From Halodesulfovibrio marinisediminis DSM 17456 (GTDB taxonomy: Bacteria > Desulfobacterota > Desulfovibrionia > Desulfovibrionales > Desulfovibrionaceae): a stretch of 64,000 nucleotides of DNA. Positions within the stretch are counted from its first letter, which is position 1, and each line of letters begins with the position of its first letter. This document shows, piece by piece, positions 1 to 7,787 of the stretch. The notes below the pieces were generated by a model, which had not been told where the DNA came from, did not search any database, and worked only from the letters and a program-made list of their open reading frames with translations. A program made the translations under genes and the position numbers. The stretch covers positions 186,001-250,000 of the forward strand of contig NZ_FSRG01000006.1 in NCBI RefSeq assembly GCF_900129975.1, read 5' to 3'.

Positions 1-2
1 AC

Positions 3-608
3 TTGCAAAAGATTATTGAAGACCTGACCGACAAGTCAGAACGCGACCCGTTAACCGGACTGTATAACAAGAAAGCCTTTGAACATAAGCTCACCATGGA
101 GCTGCAAAGGGTTGAACGTAGCAATGGTCAATTAAGCCTTGCAATTATTGACCTTGATAATTTTAAAAACATTAATGACACCTATGGTCATAATTGTGGT
201 GATGAGGTTATCAGAACACTAGCTGATCTGTTAGACGCATCCACCCGAGGATATGATCATGCGGCACGCATCGGTGGCGAGGAATTTGCACTCCTGTTAC
301 CGGGTGCCGGTCCGCTCAGAGCAAAAGCTCTGATGGATAGACTCTGTTCGACATTTGCTGACACGTTTATAAAATGCACGGATGCTAGCATCCAGTGCAC
401 TTTCTCCGCAGGTGTTGCCTCCCTCAAGGGACGTAACAAAGCAAAAGGTAAAGACCTTTTTGAAGTGGCGGACAAGGCTCTGTACCAGGCAAAAAATGCC
501 GGTAAGAATCAGGTACGTGTCACCCGACAGCTCGTTGAGTTCGAATATGATCGATCCACCATGGTGCATTCTAACGAAAAACAATTCCTTTTTTCTGGAT
601 CTAAATAA
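3..608 (+). CDS. Diguanylate cyclase (GGDEF), C-terminal part
   Basis: This is the catalytic end of a GGDEF protein that makes the second messenger c-di-GMP from two GTP. The active-site motif GGEEF is at residues 91-95 of the visible part. An RxxD inhibitory site (RGYD, residues 82-85) lies five residues before it, so product feedback inhibition is likely. The frame is open to the left window edge and begins here only with a possible TTG, so any N-terminal sensor domain is probably outside the window. It is followed after 14 bases by an FlhG/MinD-like ATPase, which suggests a link to motility or cell-pole organisation. Confidence 0.9.
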   Translation: MQKIIEDLTDKSERDPLTGLYNKKAFEHKLTMELQRVERSNGQLSLAIIDLDNFKNINDTYGHNCGDEVIRTLADLLDASTRGYDHAARIGGEEFALLLPGAGPLRAKALMDRLCSTFADTFIKCTDASIQCTFSAGVASLKGRNKAKGKDLFEVADKALYQAKNAGKNQVRVTRQLVEFEYDRSTMVHSNEKQFLFSGSK

Positions 609-622
609 GGCAGTTACCCCGT

Positions 623-1441
623 ATGAAAGCCAAAAATACTCTCACCATTTCCATCCTAAGCGGCAAAGGCGGCGTGGGGAAAACCAACATAGCTCTGAAC
701 CTTGGCTACTGCATGTACAGGGGCGGATTCCCCGTCATGCTAATGGACTGTGATTTGGGACTTGCCAACCTTGATGTTCTGCTTGGCGTTACTCCAGATG
801 TCAATATGCAGAGTCTATTAGACACAGATACTCCAGCAGAAGAAGTCGCATACCCTATTGAACCAGACGGCTTCGACTTTCTCCCAGCTGCTTCCGGCGT
901 ACCTGAGCTCGTTGAAATGGACAGCGACCTGCGCAACTTACTCTTCCAGCGCCTTGATCCACTCTTCAGCAACTATGAATACCTGTTAATGGATCTTGGT
1001 GCAGGCATTACACCTACAGTACTTGCCTTTGCAGCTATGACACGTATCCGTATCGTAGTTGTAACACCGGAGCCTACCTCTCTTACAGACAGCTACGCCC
1101 TTATGAAGGTTCTTTCCACACAGCACAATGTGAAAGACTTTTATATCATTGTAAACCAAGCTGAAGACAAAGCCGAAGAAACAAGCACATACAACAGGCT
1201 TGCAACAGCTTGTGAACGCTTCCTCGGCTTTACTCCTGAGTTTCTCGGCGGCATTGCTCAGGATAAGATGGTGCCTGAATCTGTCCGAAAACAGGTTCCA
1301 TTGATGAAAAATGCTCCTAACAGCCGCGCTGCAAAAGACATCTTTGCTATTGCAGTAAAGTTGCAGAAAATCAAAAAGAGCATGTTAGAAGACATTTCTA
1401 AATCAATTTTTACAAAAAGTACGAGTGATCTCAGCAATTAA
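623..1441 (+). CDS. MinD/ParA family ATPase, FlhG-like
   Basis: A 272-residue deviant-Walker P-loop ATPase. The motif GKGGVGKT is at residues 14-21, followed by the Walker A' region MDCDLGLANLDVLLG and a DLGAG Walker B segment. The phrase TPEPTSLTDSYALMK is typical of the FlhG/YlxH branch, which limits flagellar number or placement, rather than of plasmid ParA. No FlhF or flagellar export gene is adjacent, so a general polar-positioning role is also possible. The start is ATG with a weak AAGG element upstream. It may share a transcript with the preceding diguanylate cyclase. Confidence 0.8.
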   Translation: MKAKNTLTISILSGKGGVGKTNIALNLGYCMYRGGFPVMLMDCDLGLANLDVLLGVTPDVNMQSLLDTDTPAEEVAYPIEPDGFDFLPAASGVPELVEMDSDLRNLLFQRLDPLFSNYEYLLMDLGAGITPTVLAFAAMTRIRIVVVTPEPTSLTDSYALMKVLSTQHNVKDFYIIVNQAEDKAEETSTYNRLATACERFLGFTPEFLGGIAQDKMVPESVRKQVPLMKNAPNSRAAKDIFAIAVKLQKIKKSMLEDISKSIFTKSTSDLSN

Positions 1442-1444
1442 CTC

Positions 1445-1473
1445 TTGAATATTTAAACAGTTTGCGTCATAAT
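1445..1473 (+). promoter_or_regulatory. Sigma-70-type promoter for the HU gene
   Basis: TTGAAT at 1445-1450 and CATAAT at 1468-1473 are separated by 17 bases. Both boxes are close to consensus. The site lies just after the ATPase stop and about 85 bases before the HU start codon. Confidence 0.5.
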
Positions 1474-1559
1474 AAATTAATTCAAGCAGATAGAAAGTAC
1501 CTACTTACATAAACATAAATCCAGAACATCTACGCTGCATCGTGCAGTGGGAGTTGACA

Positions 1560-1835
1560 ATGAACAAAAGCGAACTGATTAAAACTTTGTCTGAAGATAA
1601 CAACATTGCTATTGAAGAAGCAACCATGATGGTTAACGTCTTTGTAGATAGCATGAAAGATGCGCTTACCGAAGGCAACCGCGTTGAAATTCGTGGTTTC
1701 GGCAGCTTTAAAATGAAAGAATACGAAGGTTACACCGGTCGTAACCCAAAAACCGGTGAAATCGTAACCGTTCATCCTAAGCATCTTCCGTTCTTCCGCG
1801 CAGGCAAAGAACTTAAAGAGTTTTTGAACAGCTAA
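1560..1835 (+). CDS. HU/IHF family DNA-binding protein
   Basis: A 91-residue nucleoid protein of the bacterial histone-like family, which bends DNA as a dimer. The beta-arm signature region reads GFGSFKMKEYEGYTGRNP, and the intercalating proline lies in RNPKTGE. An in-frame ATG at 1542 exists, but GGGAG placed just before 1560 supports the start used here. The C-terminal FRAGKELKEFLN resembles IHF subunits as much as HU, so I do not assign hup or ihf. A perfect hairpin terminator follows at 1858. Confidence 0.93.
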   Translation: MNKSELIKTLSEDNNIAIEEATMMVNVFVDSMKDALTEGNRVEIRGFGSFKMKEYEGYTGRNPKTGEIVTVHPKHLPFFRAGKELKEFLNS

Positions 1836-1857
1836 GCCTGTTTTACATATCTCTACG

Positions 1858-1886
1858 AAAGCGCAGGTTTCGACCTGCGCTTTCCT
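1858..1886 (+). terminator. Rho-independent terminator of the HU gene
   Basis: An 11-bp perfect stem (AAAGCGCAGGT with its complement) closes a TTCG tetraloop and is followed by a T-rich run. It lies 23 bases after the HU stop codon. Confidence 0.85.
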
Positions 1887-1910
1887 CTTATCTACTGAAC
1901 ATTGTTCACT

Positions 1911-1947
1911 AAAAAGCCGCATCACCTCATAGGAGGTGATGCGGCTT
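1911..1947 (-). terminator. Terminator downstream of the 6S RNA candidate
   Basis: A 15-bp perfect stem (1914-1928 with 1933-1947) has a four-base loop. On the minus strand it is followed by five T residues, so it ends leftward transcription. There is no leftward protein gene nearby, which points to an RNA gene as its source. Confidence 0.75.
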
Positions 1948-1953
1948 GCGTTT

Positions 1954-2127
1954 GTGCTCTTTTTTGCCGCCCTACTATCCCTATCCAAAACTTCTCGTCC
2001 CTTGAGCACGGTCAACGGCTCTGTAAAGAGACCTTAGGACTCCCAAAGTCTGTTCAAGATGAAAAAGCCCGTCTCTTAAGCCGTTGGCAGCCACAAGGAG
2101 GCTACCTCCCCGTCACGAAAAGAACAC
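1954..2127 (-). ncRNA. ssrS: Probable 6S RNA
   Basis: This minus-strand segment of about 174 bases folds by eye like 6S RNA, which binds sigma-70 RNA polymerase in stationary phase. The 5' GUGUUCUUUU pairs with 3' AAAAGAGCAC to make a closing stem. Inside is a wide, weakly paired region with UUCGUGACGGGG on the 5' side and GGGCGGC on the 3' side, both reminiscent of proteobacterial 6S. A long apical stem follows, in which CAACGGCU pairs with AGCCGUUG and GAGAC with GUCUC. Size, topology and the terminator just downstream fit. No coding frame is convincing. The exact ends are estimates, and a longer precursor reaching to about 2190 is possible. Confidence 0.62.
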
Positions 2128-2194
2128 ACGAGGTTCTTCTTTCTCTTACGAGTTCCATCTAGTGTGTAAACCATATACAGTTGTCCCATTAGCT

Positions 2195-2222
2195 ATGATA
2201 AAAATTGTTAACAATTGTTGAA
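2195..2222 (-). promoter_or_regulatory. Weak candidate promoter for the 6S RNA precursor
   Basis: On the minus strand TTCAAC (2217-2222) and TATCAT (2195-2200) are 16 bases apart. The -35 box is poor. A 14-base palindrome, AATTGTTAACAATT at 2203-2216, fills the spacer and could be an operator. Confidence 0.3.
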
Positions 2223-2520
2223 TGCTACATCAAAAAAAACATCCTTCAGACAAAACAGACGTTCACTACCTCTCAACAAATTACGATAAGATAACCCCTT
2301 CCCGGCAAACAATGCCTTAACGAACAGGCGTGCTTAGTCCTTAAAGGCTTCTGGTGATTGATAGGAACCTTTCTACAACGCCTTAGGATAAGAAATCAAA
2401 GAAAGAGACAACAAGCAAAACACCATCCAATACGACAACCCAAACTTGTTATTTCAGGTTAGAGATATTGATTAATATCTGTAAGTGATAAAACATTTTC
2501 ACTCTGTTGAGAGTAACGGG

Positions 2521-2549
2521 TTGACCTTCTCTCTTTTGTGCAGCAGAAT
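2521..2549 (+). promoter_or_regulatory. Candidate sigma-70 promoter upstream of dapF
   Basis: TTGACC at 2521-2526 and CAGAAT at 2544-2549 are 17 bases apart. Transcription from here would give a leader of about 200 bases containing the hairpin at 2568-2604. Confidence 0.4.
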
Positions 2550-2567
2550 CATAGGGAGTAGCCAACT

Positions 2568-2604
2568 TAAGTCGTCTAATGCTGCACACCATTAGGCGGT
2601 CTTA
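2568..2604 (+). promoter_or_regulatory. Leader hairpin upstream of dapF
   Basis: A stem of about 14 bp (left arm 2568-2581, right arm 2590-2604, with G-U pairs and one bulge) has an eight-base loop. No T-run follows, so it is not a standard terminator. It may be a regulatory or stabilising structure in the dapF leader. Confidence 0.4.
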
Positions 2605-2754
2605 CACACACTACATTGATTTGATGATGAAATTTTTTTCATCCCTTTTTCTGTAGCCGTATATTGCTTTACGGAGCCAGAAAACAAGACATAATGCTTT
2701 TATTTTGGGTGTTGATGCAGAAACGGGCACTTTCTGCCGACACCAGGAGTTCTC

Positions 2755-3597
2755 ATGAATCCTACCATGGAGCACGTAGCTATTTACAAAATGCAGGGCT
2801 GCGGCAATGACTTTGTTTTCATTGACAATCGGGAATACAATGTGCCTGTTTCACATATGAGTGAGTGGGCTCAGAAAATCTGCCGCCGCGCATTCGGCGT
2901 AGGTGCAGATGGCCTCGTTTTCTTGGAAGAGTCAGATGACACCACTCTTGATTACCGCTGGCATTTCTACAATGCCGATGGTTCCCGAGCAGAGATGTGC
3001 GGTAACGCATCGCGTTGCGCTGCCAAACTTGCAGTCCAGATCGGTCTTGCTGGCCCAGTTCATACATTTGGAACTGACGCAGGCCCTATTCGCGCAGAAT
3101 TTTGCGACGACGGTGAGATCAAAGTTGAACTCACACCACCTCAAGGACTGGAATTAAACAAAACAATTACGTTGAAAGACGGTGACGACGAAATTCATTT
3201 TGTTAACACCGGAGTTCCGCATGCTGTTTACCTTGCTGAAGATGCATCCAAATTGAACGTAAAAGAGCTTGGTGCACTTGTACGTTACCACGATGTATTT
3301 GCCCCTGCGGGTACCAATGCGAACTTTATGAGTGTTATTGACCGCGAAAACGTACATCTTCGCACGTACGAACGCGGCGTTGAAGATGAAACTTTTGCCT
3401 GCGGTACTGGTGCCGTGGCAGGTGTTGTTGTAGCACACGCCCTTGGGCTGACCGGCACTAATGTACGTGTAAAGTCTTCTGGCGGAGAGATTCTGAGCAT
3501 ATCTATCGAAGGTGACAGCGTTTTCTTGAAGGGTAAAGCGCTCGTTGTTTACACTGGTAATGCTGTGCTTGAATCCCTCGGACTCACGTTAGACTAA
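2755..3597 (+). CDS. dapF: Diaminopimelate epimerase
   Basis: Converts LL- to meso-diaminopimelate for lysine and peptidoglycan synthesis in the cytoplasm. The two catalytic cysteines are clear: Cys82 in MCGNASRC and Cys216 in FACGTGA. The N-terminal QGCGNDF and the region AGTNANF are also typical. The length of 280 residues is normal. AGGAG lies five bases before the ATG at 2755; a second ATG five codons later (MEHVAIYK) is possible. dapA follows after 49 bases, so the pair is probably one lysine/DAP operon. Confidence 0.97.
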   Translation: MNPTMEHVAIYKMQGCGNDFVFIDNREYNVPVSHMSEWAQKICRRAFGVGADGLVFLEESDDTTLDYRWHFYNADGSRAEMCGNASRCAAKLAVQIGLAGPVHTFGTDAGPIRAEFCDDGEIKVELTPPQGLELNKTITLKDGDDEIHFVNTGVPHAVYLAEDASKLNVKELGALVRYHDVFAPAGTNANFMSVIDRENVHLRTYERGVEDETFACGTGAVAGVVVAHALGLTGTNVRVKSSGGEILSISIEGDSVFLKGKALVVYTGNAVLESLGLTLD

Positions 3598-3646
3598 CAC
3601 TACAAACCCGCTGCGGGCAGCACATTTGCCCACATGAGGAGGCTAT

Positions 3647-4525
3647 ATGAATTTTTCCGGAGCCTATACTGCACTGGTAACTCCATTTCGAAATGGCAAA
3701 ATTGATGAAGAAAGCTTTCGCGAGCATATTGAATGGCAGATTACTGAAGGTATCCACGGCTTAGTACCGTGCGGCACCACTGGCGAATCTGCTACTCTTA
3801 CTCACGATGAGCATAAGGAAGCTATTCGAATCTGTGTAGAACAGGCAAACAAGCGTGTGCCGGTTCTTGCAGGTGCTGGTTCCAATAACACTAAAGAAGC
3901 TGTTCACCTCACCCAGTTTGCTAAGGATGCAGGTGCAGACGGCGTACTTCTCATCAGCCCTTACTACAACAAACCAACTCAGGAAGGCATTTACCAGCAC
4001 TTTAAACATATTGCTGATACCATCAGCATTCCTATGGTGCTATACAACGTACCGGGCAGAACCGGTAGCAACATCCTGCCTTCTACTGTTGCTCGTCTGC
4101 ATAAAGACATTCCTCAGGTTGTCGGTATTAAAGAAGCAACAGGCAACCTCACTCAGGCATCTGATATTATTGAACAAAGCGGCACATCCCTCAACGTACT
4201 CTCCGGCGATGACTTCACCCTGCTGCCACTGCTCTCAATCGGCGGCGCTGGCGTTATCTCCGTAGTATCCAACCTGCTGCCAAAGAAAATGGCGCAGTTG
4301 TGCGAGGCATGGGACAAAGGTGATATTGCTACCGCACGTAAGCTGCACTATGAAATGCAGCCACTGAACCGTGCCATGTTCATTGAGTCTAACCCTATTC
4401 CTGTTAAAACAGCCCTTGCACTGCAGGGCAAAATGGATACAGACTTCAGACTGCCTATGGTTCCACTTGCAGAAGACAACTTAGAAAAACTTAAATCCAT
4501 TATGACGGATGCTGGTATCTTATAG
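3647..4525 (+). CDS. dapA: 4-hydroxy-tetrahydrodipicolinate synthase
   Basis: Condenses pyruvate with aspartate semialdehyde, the first committed step of the diaminopimelate pathway. The Schiff-base lysine is Lys162 (GIKEATGN). Tyr133 and Arg138 in LYNVPGRTG and Thr44-Thr45 in CGTTGES complete the active site. The length of 292 residues is standard. A strong AGGAGG lies just before the ATG. A terminator follows the stop. Confidence 0.98.
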   Translation: MNFSGAYTALVTPFRNGKIDEESFREHIEWQITEGIHGLVPCGTTGESATLTHDEHKEAIRICVEQANKRVPVLAGAGSNNTKEAVHLTQFAKDAGADGVLLISPYYNKPTQEGIYQHFKHIADTISIPMVLYNVPGRTGSNILPSTVARLHKDIPQVVGIKEATGNLTQASDIIEQSGTSLNVLSGDDFTLLPLLSIGGAGVISVVSNLLPKKMAQLCEAWDKGDIATARKLHYEMQPLNRAMFIESNPIPVKTALALQGKMDTDFRLPMVPLAEDNLEKLKSIMTDAGIL

Positions 4526-4549
4526 CAGACGTAACATCATGATATGTAA

Positions 4550-4582
4550 GTAAAGCCCGCAGTTGCGGGCTTTACTTTTTTT
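4550..4582 (+). terminator. Terminator of the dapF-dapA unit
   Basis: An 11-bp perfect stem, GTAAAGCCCGC with its complement, has an AGTT loop and is followed by seven T residues. Confidence 0.9.
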
Positions 4583-4694
4583 ATAAGGTACTCCTCCCAC
4601 CTATAGGGGTTGCGCTATCGGTGTTCACGAGGTACTAATCTTTAACAAAAATGACGACTGAACATCATATCAACCCTAGCAATACTAATACGAT

Positions 4695-6617
4695 ATGAAC
4701 GAACAGGATTTACCACTCGAACGCCCGTGGCTGGACAACTATGATCCGGAAGTACCGGCGAACCTGAAATACAAAAATATTTCTATCCCTACATTGCTTG
4801 ATGAGGCGGCTGAAAAAACGCCTAAACGCAATGCAGCTATTTTTAAAAACTACAAACTTACATACAAAAAGCTTCACACACTGGCAGAACGCTTTGCAGC
4901 TAACCTGCGCGAACAAGGCGTTAAGCCAGGAGATCGCGTATCAATCATGATGCCGAACCTGCCCCAGACCATTATTGCATTTTGGGGAGTGCTCAAGGCT
5001 GGTGGCATCGTTGTTATGACCAACCCTCTCTACATGGAGAAGGAACTGGTTCACCAAATTCATGATTGCGGCGCAAAGCACATGATTACGCTTGATCTTG
5101 TGTGGCCTAAAATTAAAAAACTGCGCAAAAAGTTACCTATTGAGAAGTACTTTGTTACCCGTGTTTCTGATGCGTTATGTTTTCCGCTAAACACTATTTT
5201 TACGTTAAAAAATAAGTGGCAGAAAACGCACATCAACGTTCCATACGACAACAAATCCGTTCTTCCATGGAAGGCTCTTTTTGAATCTAAAGAACAGTTA
5301 AGTGTTCCTATCAAGGATCCTAAAAACTCTATTGCATTGTTGCAGTATACAGGCGGCACAACAGGCATTTCCAAAGGTGTAATGCTTTCTCACGCCAACA
5401 TTACTGCCAACGTTGAACAGTGCTATGCAATGCTGAGCGGAATTTCAGAAGAACATCATACGTTCCTCGGATTACTTCCTTATTTCCATGTGTTTGGTCT
5501 TACTGTAAGTATGTTATTCCCTTGTGCGCTGGGAGCAACTGTTATTCCTTTCCCAAGGTACGTGCCGAAAGACGTTCTTGACGGAATAAAAAAGTACAAG
5601 CCGACTATCTTCCCGGGTGCCCCGTCTGTGTACATTTCACTCATGCAGCAGAAAACTCTTTCCCAGTATGACTTAAGCTGCATCAAGTACTGTATTTCCG
5701 GTTCATCTCCGATGCCGGTTGAACAGATGCGCCAGTTCAAAAAAATTACCGGTGCACAGCTACTTGAAGGCTTCGGCCTTACAGAAGCGTCTCCGGTAAC
5801 ACACTTGAACCCGCTGATGGGTGTTTCCAAAAACGGCTCTATTGGTCTGCCATTCCCAGACACTGAAGCCCGCATCGTGGACATGGAAGTGGGCAGTGTT
5901 CCACTCCCTACCGGAAAAATTGGCGAACTTGTTATCCGTGGCCCGCAGGTTATGATGGGCTACTGGAACCGTCCGGACGAAACTGCCTCAACCCTGCGTA
6001 ACGGCTGGTTGTACACCGGCGATATCGCCACAATGGATGAAGAAGGCTACTTCTACATTGTTGACCGCAAGAAAGACATGATCATCGTTGCCGGTTACAA
6101 CGTATACCCGCGTGAGATCGACGAGGTGCTCTACGAACACCCGAAGGTTCAGGAAGCTGTTACTGTAGGTGTTCCGCACAAAACTCGTGGTGAAATCATC
6201 AAGGTTTACATTGTACCTAAGGTTGGTGAAGAACTTACCAAATCGGAAATTCTTTCCCACTGTCGCGAAAAGCTTGCAAACTACAAGGTTCCTAAGCAGG
6301 TAGAATTCCGCGATGAGCTGCCGAAAACAATTGTTGGTAAAGTTCTGCGCCGAGCCTTACGTAATGAGGAAGAGAAGAAGCAGGATTCTAAAAAAGCTGC
6401 ATCTAAAGCTGAAGCTTCTGCTGAAGCAGCAAGCCAACCAGCTCCTAATCAGGTTGCCGCTGAAACAACTGCTCCTGAACAGACAAAGGCAGAAACGGCT
6501 CCACAGCAGGACCAACAGATTCAGGCTGATGATGCACCAGTAACTGCAGAAACCGTTACCGCTGCCACAAACGACACTGCAGTTGAAGCAACCGCAGAAA
6601 CAAAGACCGTACAATAA
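4695..6617 (+). CDS. Long-chain fatty acyl-CoA ligase (AMP-forming) with a disordered C-terminal tail
   Basis: A FadD-type adenylate-forming enzyme that activates fatty acids to acyl-CoA. The phosphate-binding loop YTGGTTGISKG, the region GFGLTEASPV, the hinge DRKKDMIIVAGYNVYP and the C-terminal lysine in TIVGKVLRR are all present. The enzyme proper ends near residue 558. About 80 further residues are rich in Ala, Glu, Gln and Thr and look disordered, which is unusual for the family. No clear ribosome-binding site precedes the ATG. dtd starts two bases after the stop. Confidence 0.93.
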   Translation: MNEQDLPLERPWLDNYDPEVPANLKYKNISIPTLLDEAAEKTPKRNAAIFKNYKLTYKKLHTLAERFAANLREQGVKPGDRVSIMMPNLPQTIIAFWGVLKAGGIVVMTNPLYMEKELVHQIHDCGAKHMITLDLVWPKIKKLRKKLPIEKYFVTRVSDALCFPLNTIFTLKNKWQKTHINVPYDNKSVLPWKALFESKEQLSVPIKDPKNSIALLQYTGGTTGISKGVMLSHANITANVEQCYAMLSGISEEHHTFLGLLPYFHVFGLTVSMLFPCALGATVIPFPRYVPKDVLDGIKKYKPTIFPGAPSVYISLMQQKTLSQYDLSCIKYCISGSSPMPVEQMRQFKKITGAQLLEGFGLTEASPVTHLNPLMGVSKNGSIGLPFPDTEARIVDMEVGSVPLPTGKIGELVIRGPQVMMGYWNRPDETASTLRNGWLYTGDIATMDEEGYFYIVDRKKDMIIVAGYNVYPREIDEVLYEHPKVQEAVTVGVPHKTRGEIIKVYIVPKVGEELTKSEILSHCREKLANYKVPKQVEFRDELPKTIVGKVLRRALRNEEEKKQDSKKAASKAEASAEAASQPAPNQVAAETTAPEQTKAETAPQQDQQIQADDAPVTAETVTAATNDTAVEATAETKTVQ

Positions 6618-6619
6618 CA

Positions 6620-7087
6620 ATGAAACTATTACTTCAGCGAGTGAAAAACGGAGCCGTTCACATTGACGGCAAATCCGTTGCTTCCATCGACACCGGACTT
6701 GTTGTTCTTGTAGGATTTGGTGCACAGGATACAGAAGACTTGCCGTCTAAAGCGGTATGGAACACCATGCTGCAAAAAATGATCGGTCTTCGCATCTTTT
6801 CTGATGAACAAGGTAAAATGAACCTGAGTCTTAAAGATACGGGCCACAGCCTGCTTCTGGTTCCTCAGTTTACCTTGTACGCAGACTGCAAACGCGGCCG
6901 CAGACCTTCGTTTACGTCTGCATGTCCTCCTGCTGTAGCTACAAAGCTGTTCGACACCTTTGTGGCACATTGCAAGGCGGAGCTGCCAGACTTAGTACAA
7001 TGCGGCGTTTTCGGAGCAGACATGGATGTATCGCTCATCAACTGGGGGCCTGTAACCATCATGCTCTCATCTGAAGACTTTGCCTAG
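6620..7087 (+). CDS. dtd: D-aminoacyl-tRNA deacylase with a variant active-site motif
   Basis: Hydrolyses D-amino acids mischarged on tRNA. The length of 155 residues and overall sequence fit DTD. The two signature motifs are visible, but the first reads PQFTLYAD instead of the usual SQFTLYAD. The second reads NWGPVT, which fits NxGPxT. The Ser-to-Pro change lies in the motif that shapes the chiral pocket, and the animal paralogue ATD also carries proline there. It starts two bases after the acyl-CoA ligase stop without its own clear Shine-Dalgarno, so translational coupling is likely. Confidence 0.9.
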   Translation: MKLLLQRVKNGAVHIDGKSVASIDTGLVVLVGFGAQDTEDLPSKAVWNTMLQKMIGLRIFSDEQGKMNLSLKDTGHSLLLVPQFTLYADCKRGRRPSFTSACPPAVATKLFDTFVAHCKAELPDLVQCGVFGADMDVSLINWGPVTIMLSSEDFA

Positions 7088-7111
7088 TTACATACTAAAA
7101 ACATTACTAAT

Positions 7112-7145
7112 AAAGGCCGGACACTATGCGTTCGGCCTTTTCTTT
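7112..7145 (+). terminator. Terminator of the ligase-dtd unit
   Basis: AAAGGCCG and CGGCCTTT pair around a 13-base loop and are followed by a T-rich stretch. Confidence 0.75.
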
Positions 7146-7375
7146 TACCAGCCACTAATACTCACCGCATCTTAAGTAAGTACCATAATCCCTACTGGCA
7201 TACACCACCGCAACAAATAGTAACTCGCTGTTTTCCAGCGTTTTTCCAGAGTAGAGGCCAATCCTTAAATTGCAGTTCTAGACATTTTATATTAAAAAAC
7301 GCACTTACCTATAAGGTTATAGGGGAACGAACCGATAGAGTTCGTATTGGGATAAATTCAGGGTCTGCGGCTAGG

Positions 7376-7774
7376 ATGCACATTGTTCACCTACCGTTTC
7401 TAGAGTGGCATTACAGAATCGAGAACCACATGAATCCAGCTAAGACGTTCAGATTAGGCTCTGCGCTAGTTCTTCTGTGCAAGAATGACCTAACACATGA
7501 ACTATGCCAACCATTTAAGGAATACTTTGAAACACTTGTAGCAGTTCAAGACTACCAGCACCTTGTAGTGGATTTGTCAGACTTAGGGGAGATTGACGAG
7601 TCCGGGCTACATCTGCTTGTGTACTTAAACTCACGAGTGCGCGGTCACGGGAAAGTTTTGTACATCCTTTCCCCTCCACGACACTTCCTCGAACTTCTGC
7701 AACAAAAAGAACTACTGCGGTTTTTTAATCTTTTCCGGAACGAGGACGATATGCTTTCTAGCCTTCCTCTCTAG
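7376..7774 (+). CDS. STAS-domain protein (anti-sigma-antagonist-like)
   Basis: Up to 132 residues. The segment LVVDLSDLGEIDESGLHLL matches the STAS core of SpoIIAA-like proteins, with Ser in DESGL at the usual phospho-acceptor position. It may act in a partner switch controlling motility or c-di-GMP output; this is inference from the next genes (fapA-like, stator). No matching anti-sigma kinase is in the window. The start is uncertain: no good ribosome-binding site precedes 7376, and an internal ATG at 7430 (MNPAKTF) would give 114 residues. Confidence 0.65.
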   Translation: MHIVHLPFLEWHYRIENHMNPAKTFRLGSALVLLCKNDLTHELCQPFKEYFETLVAVQDYQHLVVDLSDLGEIDESGLHLLVYLNSRVRGHGKVLYILSPPRHFLELLQQKELLRFFNLFRNEDDMLSSLPL

Positions 7775-7787
7775 TGGGAGCTTTCGT

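Larger units (their letters stand above)
2223..2754. other. Intergenic region and leader before dapF
   Basis: No supported coding frame. A promoter candidate and a leader hairpin are listed separately. The rest is AT-rich and shows nothing else I can name. I saw no lysine-riboswitch-like core, although the next genes make lysine precursors. Confidence 0.5.

Noticed and set aside
7310-7345. A sequence with GGTTATAGGGGAACGAACCGATAG that hinted at a c-di-GMP riboswitch
   Set aside because: The conserved GEMM core and tetraloop-receptor segments are missing; only a five-base-pair hairpin is visible.
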